In this document: piece by piece, positions 1 through 5,637 of the stretch
Position numbering within the stretch: position 1 is the stretch's first letter
Layout: the number at the start of each line of letters is the position of its first letter
From: Bacteroidota bacterium
Lineage (GTDB): Bacteria; Bacteroidota; Bacteroidia; Bacteroidales; Paludibacteraceae
Length of the DNA stretch: 5,637 nucleotides
Assembly: GCA_022709605.1 (NCBI GenBank)
Contig: JAKLIM010000258.1
Location: 1-5,637, forward strand
Direction of reading: 5' to 3'
Position numbers and translations under genes: made by a program
Notes under the pieces: model-generated
Databases searched by the model: none
What the model saw: the letters and a program-made list of their open reading frames with translations, nothing else
Told to the model about the DNA's origin: nothing

Positions 1-598
1 TCGAAACATCTCGGTCTCCAATTGTAAATTTATTGGTACCGATGTGGGTTTACGTTTTAAAAGTGCACGCGGACGTGGCGGTGTGGTCGAAAATATTTAC
101 ATCAACAACATAAGCATGTTTGACATTGTAACCGATTCGTTCCTTTTCGATTTGTATTACGGTGGAAAATCGGACAGCGAATCGCTTGAAGAAGGTGACG
201 AAAACAATTCGAAACCCGAAATGATGGCTGCCGATGAAACGACACCGGTATTCAGAAATATTTATGTAAAAAATATTGTTTCGCGAAATGCACGCAGAGC
301 CATGTTTTTCAACGGATTACCAGAAATGAACATTACCAATATTCATGTAGAAAATGCTCAAATCTCTTCGTTGTTAGGAGCCGAACTATCCGAATCAGAC
401 GGTATAATTTTGAAAAATATCCATGTTGAGCCCAAACAAGGTGCTGCATTTATTTTGAATAATGTGAAAAATCTAAAAGGAGAAGAACTGACTTATCCAA
501 AAAATATTTTGCAAGCCATTGATATCAAAGGAAAAGAATCAAAAAATATAGATATAAATAATTCGAAGGTATTAAGCAATAAAATAACCAATTTCTAA
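1..598 (+). CDS. Glycoside hydrolase family 28 (polygalacturonase-like) protein, 3' part only
   Basis: The frame is open from base 2 at the left edge and gives 198 C-terminal residues before the TAA stop. The GTG at 44 is an internal valine, not the start, because the homologous sequence continues upstream of it. Visible residues 14-25 carry the GH28 signature around DVGLRFKSARGRGG; R18-F19-K20 corresponds to the family's substrate-binding RIK motif, here RFK. After it come regular beta-helix rungs (VVENIYINNISM, VFRNIYVKNIVS, ITNIHVENAQI, LKNIHVEP, NIDINNSKV), as expected for the right-handed parallel beta-helix of GH28. The catalytic aspartate motifs (NTD, DD) and the GHG motif would lie upstream and cannot be checked. 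Family knowledge: these enzymes hydrolyse alpha-1,4-galacturonosyl or related linkages in pectin, in the periplasm or outside the cell. The next gene follows after 33 bp with no terminator, so the two are probably co-transcribed. The family call is firm; the exact pectin substrate is not known. Confidence 0.93.
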   Translation, partial: RNISVSNCKFIGTDVGLRFKSARGRGGVVENIYINNISMFDIVTDSFLFDLYYGGKSDSESLEEGDENNSKPEMMAADETTPVFRNIYVKNIVSRNARRAMFFNGLPEMNITNIHVENAQISSLLGAELSESDGIILKNIHVEPKQGAAFILNNVKNLKGEELTYPKNILQAIDIKGKESKNIDINNSKVLSNKITNF

Positions 599-631
599 AT
601 ATTATTACAAACAATTTTAAATTTAATTATT

Positions 632-1906
632 ATGAAGACAAAAATTACTTTTCTTGTAGCTCTTTGCCTGTTGGCAATCAGCAATGTATGGGCAACGAAA
701 CATCCAGTAACAACAACTGCCGAATTTACAACCGCCTGGGGAGCTTATGTGGCAGGTGACACAATTGTTATGTCAACAGGAACATATTCTGGTTTCGGCG
801 ATAAAAACATAACAAAATCGGTGACAATTATGTCTGCTGATACTACTTCTACAGATCGTCCAATAATTGTAGCCGGACAATTTATTTTCACTCAACCAAA
901 TTGCAGTTTTGTAATCAATGGCATCGAAGCTTATTATTATACTGAAGCTGCGTCTGTTACTGACTCAAAATATTTTTTACAAGCTGTAGCAAATACGATG
1001 TCCACCGGGACAATTCCATTGATTTCTTTACGAAATTGTACCATTCATGGTTATAGTCGTGGTTTAATTCGTGCAGATAATACTACAGCTGCGAATATTC
1101 CAACTATTCCTGAAATATTCATTAACAATTGTTTGCTTTATGACATTTCAAGAGTTCGAGCTGACTATACTGCATTAGGACTTAAAGCAGCAAAGATGAC
1201 AAAAGTGACCATCAAAAATACAACTTTTTATAATTCTCCATGTGGCTTCTTTTATAGTGAAAACACTGACACGCCTGTAAATTTATTAATCGAAAATTGT
1301 TGTTTAATAAAACTGACAAACAATACAACTACAGGAACGCAAACAAATGCATCAAAAATGATTATTTACAATAATGGTAATGCCGGTTCAACCCGTACCA
1401 TTAAAAATACGATTATTTCCGATTCGTTTGATGGTTCAACTGAAAGAATGCAAATTAAACTCGGCTCGGATGGTACAACAAACTGGGGAAATGCTGACAA
1501 TGTAGTTTTTGGAAATAATATGAATGCTGCGATTTTTACCAGCACTGTTTTAACTGTTAATAATCAGACTACAGCTACCAGTCTTTCTTATAATTATCCA
1601 GCAATGACAATTACAACCGATCCAATTACAATCAATAATTTAGGAGATCCACGTTGGAGAATTAACGGTGTTTGGACAAACGCGATTTCAAAATCGGAAA
1701 GTAATATTTTTGCTAATATCCATAATAATCAATTAACAATTGGCAATTTACCATTAAATTCAACGATAAACGTTTACAGTTTCGCTGGTAGTCGCTTATT
1801 TTCAAAAAAGAATTCAGGTTCAATTTTGCAAGTTCCGGTTAACTATTCTTGTATCGTAAAAGTTACTTCTGATAAAGAAACAGTAAGTTTAAAAGTTATC
1901 AAATAA
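632..1906 (+). CDS. Secreted beta-helix protein, DUF4957/DUF5123 type (pectate-lyase/chondroitinase-B-like fold), with T9SS-like C-terminal domain
   Basis: The protein has 424 residues. Residues 1-21 form a signal peptide (KTK, then a hydrophobic stretch, with cleavage expected after VWA). Residues about 28-95 resemble the N-terminal part of chondroitinase-B/PL6-like and DUF4957 proteins (AEFTTAWGAYVAGDTIVMSTGTY, then KSVTIMSA). The centre has Asn/Cys-rich rungs (ISLRNCTIHG, IFINNCLLYD, VTIKNTTFYN, LLIENCCLIK) typical of a right-handed parallel beta-helix. GDPRW at 338-342 matches the closing motif common in DUF5123-type proteins. Residues about 355-424 resemble a type A T9SS sorting domain (LTIGNLPLNSTINVYSFAGSRLF, later CIVKV and SLKVIK), although the usual Gly before the Tyr of GxYIVKV is absent. 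I infer a secreted or cell-surface protein that binds or cleaves pectin, because it follows a GH28 gene. No lyase catalytic residues could be assigned, so enzyme activity is not established. The ATG at 632 is chosen because it gives a complete signal peptide; no Shine-Dalgarno is visible. Confidence 0.85.
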   Translation: MKTKITFLVALCLLAISNVWATKHPVTTTAEFTTAWGAYVAGDTIVMSTGTYSGFGDKNITKSVTIMSADTTSTDRPIIVAGQFIFTQPNCSFVINGIEAYYYTEAASVTDSKYFLQAVANTMSTGTIPLISLRNCTIHGYSRGLIRADNTTAANIPTIPEIFINNCLLYDISRVRADYTALGLKAAKMTKVTIKNTTFYNSPCGFFYSENTDTPVNLLIENCCLIKLTNNTTTGTQTNASKMIIYNNGNAGSTRTIKNTIISDSFDGSTERMQIKLGSDGTTNWGNADNVVFGNNMNAAIFTSTVLTVNNQTTATSLSYNYPAMTITTDPITINNLGDPRWRINGVWTNAISKSESNIFANIHNNQLTIGNLPLNSTINVYSFAGSRLFSKKNSGSILQVPVNYSCIVKVTSDKETVSLKVIK

Positions 1907-1921
1907 CTAAAACTTACCAAT

Positions 1922-1973
1922 AAAAAAAATCATCCATTTTGCTTTTTATAGGGCAAATGGATGATTTTCTTTT
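1922..1973. terminator. Bidirectional intrinsic terminator between convergent genes
   Basis: A long hairpin starts 15 bp after the stop of the beta-helix gene. The left arm, about 1926-1942 (AATCATCCATTTTGC core), pairs with the right arm, about 1953-1968 (GCAAATGGATGATT core), with one bulged T and a loop of about 10 nt. A T-rich tract (TTTTCTTTT) follows on the + strand. The eight A bases at 1922-1929 become a U-run on the - strand, so the same hairpin can also end transcription from the convergent lipoprotein gene, whose stop lies about 140 bp away. The rest of the 1907-2115 gap is A+T-rich and shows nothing else I can support. Confidence 0.88.
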
Positions 1974-2115
1974 ATGTATACTCTATAATTCCTGATTGAA
2001 TTATTAGCTTTACAATTTCAAAAATAAGTATTTCAATTAAATAAAAAATGGATTCTCGTTGTTAATAACCGAATATACAAACATGCAACATTTAATTAGA
2101 ACTACTAAGTCGGTT

Positions 2116-3750
2116 TTACTTCTTCACTTCGTCAAGAGCAATTCCATACGCTGAAACTCCCGGTGCAAAATAAGTAATTTCTCCGGCAGGTTTAAAGTTG
2201 GTTGCTAACGAAGCTTTTTTAATCCCTGTTCGGTGAGTTGGATGACTTGAATAATAACTTTCCCAAGTACCTGCGGGAGCTGACGCACCAGCTGTTTCAG
2301 GACTGCGATAAGCCCAATAAACGGTGTTCGATTCGTTATCAACCGCAATGCCTGTGATATATAGATTGGCATTGTCAACTGGGGCATCGTCAATGCGTTT
2401 TGCACCTGTTCCGCTTATATTGGCCACCCAAAATCCGATTTTATCAGCAGGAGCTGTAACTGAGAAATAAATTTTCTGGTTTATCTGATCCAAAGTAAAT
2501 GCCCTGATGGCGTAATCGGTTAGTATGGCACCGAGCGAAGGTATCGGAGCTGTTCCGGTAGTGTTAGCAGTGAGAATATCTGTCGCCTGAAAACGATAAA
2601 TACCTTTACCTGAACCACCTTTTGCCCAAAAATAAACCTGATCGTAATAACATATTCCACCGGTGAACTGATTGGATGCTAAACCATTACCAAAATATCC
2701 CAGCCGGTCGGATTTGGTCAGATAATAAGGTGAAGCAGTTTGTGCATCTGCGCTACCTTTCCAGTCAAAATTTCCAAGAGTTGAGTTTTTTGGCGTTTTG
2801 TAAATAAATTCGCTGTAATCGGTCCAATAAATATTGTTATTATCAACAAATCCATTGAAAAATCCGAAATGTGAACTTTTTCCGTTGTTGTTAATAATTT
2901 CTTTGGTTGTATTGTTACCCATATCTGTAACACTTATTTTTCCATCTCCTGCGGTATTTGTCAGCCAATCAGCCTGATAAGATGTTTTTGTTCCGGCATC
3001 AAAAATATAAAGCTGATTAGAATAAGCTGCAATATTTAAAGCATGTTTGCCGGCATCAATGGTTGTTGCAGAGTAATTTTCGAAACCCTTTTCAAAAATA
3101 CGTTGACGCAGGATTTTTCCTCCTTGTTGAGCCATTAGCAAACTTTTGACTTTCACATCGTGTACGTAAAAAGTATCTAAAATGACAATAGAATCTTTTA
3201 CATTTCCAAGTTTAATGCTCAGTCTCACAATCTCAGAAACTTGTTTTTTATTAAAAAACACATCAACTGACTCTTTATTTGATTTTCTGTTGACAAGGTC
3301 AGTGCTTTGTGCATTTTCCGAAAAAGTCCAGGCGTACGTTATATCCAGATTATCCGGATTGTAAATTAGCGCACTGAAATTCACATTTTCGTAATACTTA
3401 ACCGAATCCACATCGGCATAAATGGTTGGAATACTGTCGTAAACAGTTATATCTAACGTTTTAAGGTAATGCTTATTCGAGTCAACCTGCAAGGTAACTG
3501 TATAAATACCGGGTTTCTGATAGATATGGGATGGATTTTTTGCCACTGATTTTGTATCATCACCAAATGTCCAGTTCCAATATTCACCCTCCCACTCTTC
3601 GTCGCCGGTAGAAATATTTGTAAACAAAACTTTCTGGCCACACTTTGGCATAGAAGGTGAATAGGTGAAATCAGCCACAACATTGTCACTGCAGCCCGAA
3701 AAAATAATAGTCATTCCAAAAAGTGCAACAAATAATTTTTTAAATCTCAT
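2116..3750 (-). CDS. PKD-domain lipoprotein with C-terminal YWTD-like beta-propeller region, function unknown
   Basis: The protein has 544 residues. Residues 1-20 are a lipoprotein signal: MRFKK, a hydrophobic core, then lipobox FSGC with Cys20 as the lipidated residue. Residues about 25-105 are a clear PKD domain (ADFTYSP, YWNWTFGDD, NPSHIYQKPGIYTVTLQV). Residues about 108-198 look like a second, degenerate Ig/PKD-like domain (ITYAWTFSE). From about 200 to the end, similar strands recur: QLYIFD (246), NIYWTD (307), VYFWA (372), KIYFSV (426) and VYWAY (477), spaced 50-65 residues apart as in beta-propeller blades of the YWTD (LDL-receptor class B) kind. The chain ends at YGIALDEVKK, a half-blade that residues 200-220 could complete. 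No catalytic site is recognised. I infer a membrane-anchored binding protein, perhaps for glycan or protein. Only S-D-N follows Cys20, so a surface-export signal is weak. It is transcribed alone from its own promoter and converges on the pectin genes, so a link to them is not shown. The start is set by the signal peptide. Confidence 0.82.
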   Translation of the reverse strand: MRFKKLFVALFGMTIIFSGCSDNVVADFTYSPSMPKCGQKVLFTNISTGDEEWEGEYWNWTFGDDTKSVAKNPSHIYQKPGIYTVTLQVDSNKHYLKTLDITVYDSIPTIYADVDSVKYYENVNFSALIYNPDNLDITYAWTFSENAQSTDLVNRKSNKESVDVFFNKKQVSEIVRLSIKLGNVKDSIVILDTFYVHDVKVKSLLMAQQGGKILRQRIFEKGFENYSATTIDAGKHALNIAAYSNQLYIFDAGTKTSYQADWLTNTAGDGKISVTDMGNNTTKEIINNNGKSSHFGFFNGFVDNNNIYWTDYSEFIYKTPKNSTLGNFDWKGSADAQTASPYYLTKSDRLGYFGNGLASNQFTGGICYYDQVYFWAKGGSGKGIYRFQATDILTANTTGTAPIPSLGAILTDYAIRAFTLDQINQKIYFSVTAPADKIGFWVANISGTGAKRIDDAPVDNANLYITGIAVDNESNTVYWAYRSPETAGASAPAGTWESYYSSHPTHRTGIKKASLATNFKPAGEITYFAPGVSAYGIALDEVKK

Positions 3751-3767
3751 TTGATAATAAATTTAGC

Positions 3768-3795
3768 TCCCGGATTAATTTATTGGTAATCGGGA
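3768..3795 (-). promoter_or_regulatory. Hairpin in the lipoprotein mRNA leader, 17 nt before the start codon
   Basis: TCCCG at 3768-3772 pairs with CGGGA at 3791-3795, and ATTA at 3774-3777 pairs with TAAT at 3787-3790. This gives nine base pairs with one bulged base (3773) and a 9-nt loop. On the - strand it lies just before the ATG at 3750, in a position that could affect translation initiation. No U-run follows it, so it is not a terminator. A regulatory role is inference only. Confidence 0.4.
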
Positions 3796-3888
3796 TGTTA
3801 AGATGATTTATACTAAAAATTTGAATAAGAAATCGATTTTAATCACCACCTGGTTTTGTCGTTATACCGGGAATTTTTAAAAACGATG

Positions 3889-3896
3889 CAAATATA
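3889..3896 (-). promoter_or_regulatory. Bacteroidota-type -7 promoter box for the lipoprotein gene
   Basis: Read on the - strand the sequence is TATATTTGCATCG, an exact match to the Bacteroidota -7 consensus TAnnTTTG in its commonest form. Transcription would start near 3882-3884, giving a leader of about 130 nt before the ATG at 3750. The -33 TTTG box is not clear; TTCG near the expected distance is the closest candidate. The spacing, orientation and intergenic position all fit. Confidence 0.65.
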
Positions 3897-3937
3897 ATCA
3901 ATTCTAAGCGGTAGTCCCTCGAAGTTGAATATAGAAA

Positions 3938-3999
3938 TTGTTAATTATTGATATTAATTATAAAATGAAAAATTCAAATTTAGATTTTGTGTATATTTA
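3938..3999 (+). promoter_or_regulatory. Candidate promoter region for the PIN-PhoH gene (weak)
   Basis: Two alternatives are visible. TATATTTA at 3992-3999 differs at one base from the Bacteroidota -7 box TAnnTTTG, but has no clear -33 box. TTGTTA at 3938-3943 and TAAAAT at 3961-3966 with a 17-bp spacer look like a classical -35/-10 pair, a form not typical of this phylum. The first would place the transcript start near 4005, which favours the ATG at 4025 or 4073 as the translation start. Such A+T-rich DNA gives chance matches easily. Confidence 0.28.
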
Positions 4000-4072
4000 C
4001 AAACCCAAACAGGGCATTAATATTATGTTTAAATCAGTTATACTTACAAAAACTGAACTTAAGTTGATAAAT

Positions 4073-5398
4073 ATGGGCACTAAAAAGAATTTTGTACTGG
4101 ACACCAATGTAATTTTGCACGATTATAAATGTATTCAGAATTTTGAGGAGAATGATATTTACATTCCGATAGTTGTTTTGGAAGAACTTGATCATTTTAA
4201 AAAAGGCAATGAGCAAATTAATTACAATGCACGCGAGTTTGCACGTGGACTCGATTTGATTGCTAATGAAGATTTATTTAAAAAAGGTGCTTCACTCGGC
4301 GATGGTAAAGGAAAATTATTTATAATTACAGGGAGCGAATATCCCGAAATTATTTCCAGGTCGTTTGTCGAAAAAACTCCTGACCATCGCATTCTTGCAG
4401 CTGTTTATTCGCTTCGCGATAAGAAAAAATCGGGCAAAACAATATTGGTTACAAAAGATATTAATCTGAGAATGAAAGCACTATCGTTAGGGATTGATGC
4501 TGAGGATTATATAAATGATAAAGTTACCAATATTAATATTTTCGAAAAGAATCACGAAGTTTTTGAAAATATTTCTCCTGAACTTATTGATAAGTTATAT
4601 TCGGGCGAAAACGCAATTTCGTTAGAGGAGCTTGATTTTTCGGGTGATGTGGAACCACAAGACTGTTTTGTGTTGAAAAGTGTTCGCTCGAGTGTACTTG
4701 TCAGGTACAATCCCATGACCGGAATGGTGCAACGCGTTGAAAAAGAACGGTGTTTTGGTATTGAACCCCGAAATGCAGAACAGGCTTTTGCACTGAATGT
4801 GCTGCTTGATGATGATATAAAATTGGTGGCGCTCACCGGCAAATCGGGAACGGGAAAAACACTCCTTGCACTGGCTGCGGCTTTACACAAAAATGAGAAT
4901 TACAAACAAATTCTGTTGGCTCGACCTATTGTTGCGCTGGCTAATAAGGATTTAGGGTTTTTGCCCGGCGACGAAAAGCAGAAAATTGCACCCTACATGC
5001 AACCGCTTTTCGATAATCTGAATGTTATCAAGCATCATTTTGCTTATCAGGGTAAAGAAATCCGACTCATTGACGAAATGCAAAAAAACAATCAGTTAGT
5101 CATTGAGGCATTGGCATATATCAGAGGGCGCAGTTTGAGCGAAACATTTTTTATTGTTGACGAAGCTCAAAACCTCACGCCTCACGAAATTAAAACAATT
5201 ATTACCCGTGCCGGTGAAGGTACAAAAATTGTATTTACGGGTGATATTCAACAAATTGACTCACCCTATCTCGATATGTTTTCGAATGGATTGGTTTACA
5301 TGATTGACCGAATGCATGGTCAAAATATTTTTGCACATATCAATCTGATGAAAGGCGAAAGAAGTTTCCTTTCCGAATTAGCAAGTAATTTATTGTAA
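4073..5398 (+). CDS. PIN-PhoH family protein (PhoH2/YlaK type): putative RNase and P-loop ATPase
   Basis: From the ATG at 4073 the protein has 441 residues, a usual length for the family. The N-terminal PIN domain spans about residues 5-150, with acidic residues expected to bind metal: D10 in FVLDTNVILHDY, E38 in VLEELDHF, D104 in TPDHRILA and D129 in VTKDINLR. A linker of about 80 residues follows. The PhoH ATPase domain spans about 230-441: Walker A GKSGTGKT at 256-263, the family motif ARPIVALANKDLGFLPGD at 283-300, Walker B FFIVDEAQN at 359-367, and TGDIQQID at 389-396. All key residues are present, so it should be active. Family knowledge: mycobacterial PhoH2 unwinds and cleaves RNA using ATP; the cellular role elsewhere is poorly known. 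It is expected to be cytoplasmic. The frame is open back to a TTG at 3938, with ATGs at 3965 and 4025, but those extra residues do not look like PIN sequence; homologues usually begin just before FVLDTN. A MATE gene follows after 50 bp. Confidence 0.94.
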   Translation: MGTKKNFVLDTNVILHDYKCIQNFEENDIYIPIVVLEELDHFKKGNEQINYNAREFARGLDLIANEDLFKKGASLGDGKGKLFIITGSEYPEIISRSFVEKTPDHRILAAVYSLRDKKKSGKTILVTKDINLRMKALSLGIDAEDYINDKVTNINIFEKNHEVFENISPELIDKLYSGENAISLEELDFSGDVEPQDCFVLKSVRSSVLVRYNPMTGMVQRVEKERCFGIEPRNAEQAFALNVLLDDDIKLVALTGKSGTGKTLLALAAALHKNENYKQILLARPIVALANKDLGFLPGDEKQKIAPYMQPLFDNLNVIKHHFAYQGKEIRLIDEMQKNNQLVIEALAYIRGRSLSETFFIVDEAQNLTPHEIKTIITRAGEGTKIVFTGDIQQIDSPYLDMFSNGLVYMIDRMHGQNIFAHINLMKGERSFLSELASNLL

Positions 5399-5448
5399 TT
5401 CAACGTTTTAAATTTTTTACAAATCCACTATTTATACCTATTTTTTTT

Positions 5449-5637
5449 ATGAAAAGCAACACTGACTTTACCAATAAACTAGCAACCGAAAGTATTGGTA
5501 AACTGATTTGGCAATATTCAATTCCGGCCATAACAGGTGCTGTAGTCATGTCGTTGTATAATATTGTCGACAGAATTTTTATCGGGCAGGGTGTGGGAGC
5601 ACTTGCAATTTCTGGATTGGCTTTGACATTTCCTTTC
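5449..5637 (+). CDS. MATE-family efflux transporter, 5' part only
   Basis: An ATG at 5449 opens a frame of 63 codons that runs past the right edge without a stop. The sequence has a short polar N-terminus (MKSNTDFTNKLATE), then IGKLIWQYSIPAITGAVVMSLYNIVDRIFIGQGVGALAISGLALTFPF. The SIPAI…LYNIVDRIFIG pattern is characteristic of the first transmembrane helix and following loop of MATE proteins, and ALAISGLALTFP begins the second helix. Family knowledge: these inner-membrane antiporters use Na+ or H+ gradients to export cationic drugs and metabolites; the substrate cannot be told from this fragment. The gene begins 50 bp after the PIN-PhoH stop with no convincing terminator between them, so read-through is possible. 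T8 lies directly before the ATG in place of a Shine-Dalgarno sequence. Confidence 0.9.
   Translation, partial: MKSNTDFTNKLATESIGKLIWQYSIPAITGAVVMSLYNIVDRIFIGQGVGALAISGLALTFPF

Larger units (their letters stand above)
3751..4072. other. Divergent intergenic region between the lipoprotein and PIN-PhoH genes
   Basis: This stretch of 322 bp is A+T-rich and separates two genes that point away from each other. It holds the lipoprotein promoter box (3889-3896), that gene's leader of about 130 nt with a start-proximal hairpin (3768-3795), and possible + strand promoter boxes for the PIN-PhoH gene (3938-3999). From 3938 the frame of PIN-PhoH is open but does not look like PIN-domain sequence, so I treat it as 5' untranslated. 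I see no tRNA, known riboswitch or separate small gene in it. Confidence 0.6.

Noticed and set aside
2067..2115. Inverted repeat AACCGA/TCGGTT after the lipoprotein stop
   Set aside because: The stem is only six base pairs, the loop is about 37 nt and no U-run follows on the - strand; the hairpin at 1922-1973 is the better terminator.
2205..2405. 66-codon - strand ORF
   Set aside because: It lies wholly inside the lipoprotein gene in another frame and has no family features; it is a shadow.
2718..2933. 71-codon - strand ORF
   Set aside because: It overlaps the lipoprotein gene in another frame, with no signal or recognisable domain.
3182..3364. 60-codon + strand ORF
   Set aside because: It is antisense to the lipoprotein gene and shows no start signal or family similarity.
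3453..3689. 78-codon - strand ORF
   Set aside because: It is a frame-shifted shadow of the PKD-coding part of the lipoprotein gene.
4034..4216. 60-codon - strand ORF that could be read as an antitoxin antisense to PIN-PhoH
   Set aside because: It overlaps the conserved PIN start on the opposite strand, is Ile/Asn/Lys-rich as expected from A+T-rich DNA, and has no DNA-binding or antitoxin motif.
4552..4890. 112-codon - strand ORF
   Set aside because: It is Ser-rich sequence antisense to the PIN-PhoH linker and Walker A region, whose + strand reading is clearly conserved.
5392..5430. TTGTAA/TTACAA inverted repeat after the PIN-PhoH stop as a terminator
   Set aside because: The stem is six A+T-rich pairs with a loop near 20 nt, too weak, and the T-run at 5441-5448 is separated from it.

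Overview
The window looks like chromosomal DNA of a Bacteroidota member, probably Bacteroidales or a close relative. Support comes from A+T-rich intergenic DNA, start codons without Shine-Dalgarno sequences, a Bacteroidota-type -7 promoter box (TATATTTG), a PKD-domain lipoprotein, and a secreted protein whose C-terminus resembles a type IX secretion (T9SS) sorting domain. The species cannot be named from this sequence.

Left part (1-1906, + strand): the 3' end of a glycoside hydrolase family 28 (polygalacturonase-type) gene, then after 33 bp a gene for a secreted parallel beta-helix protein of the DUF4957/DUF5123, pectate-lyase-like type. The pair looks like the tail of a pectin-use operon. 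It ends at a strong hairpin terminator (1922-1973), with A-runs and T-runs on both sides, so it can also stop transcription coming from the right.

Middle part (2116-3750, - strand): one gene for a 544-residue lipoprotein. It has a signal peptidase II signal, one clear PKD domain, a second degenerate Ig/PKD-like domain, and a C-terminal region with recurring YWTD-like strands that suggests a beta-propeller. Its role is unknown; extracellular or periplasmic binding is the best guess. It has its own promoter and a leader of about 130 nt with a hairpin close to the start codon.

Right part (4073-5637, + strand): a complete PIN-PhoH protein (PhoH2/YlaK type; putative RNase plus P-loop ATPase), then after 50 bp the first 63 codons of a MATE-family efflux transporter that runs off the window. 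These are ordinary chromosomal genes and are unlikely to be functionally tied to the pectin genes.

I found no mobile element, CRISPR array, tRNA, rRNA or defence system. The window is mostly ordinary. The points most worth a second look are the domain architecture of the lipoprotein and its leader, the beta-helix protein paired with GH28, and the stand-alone PIN-PhoH gene with an uncertain start.
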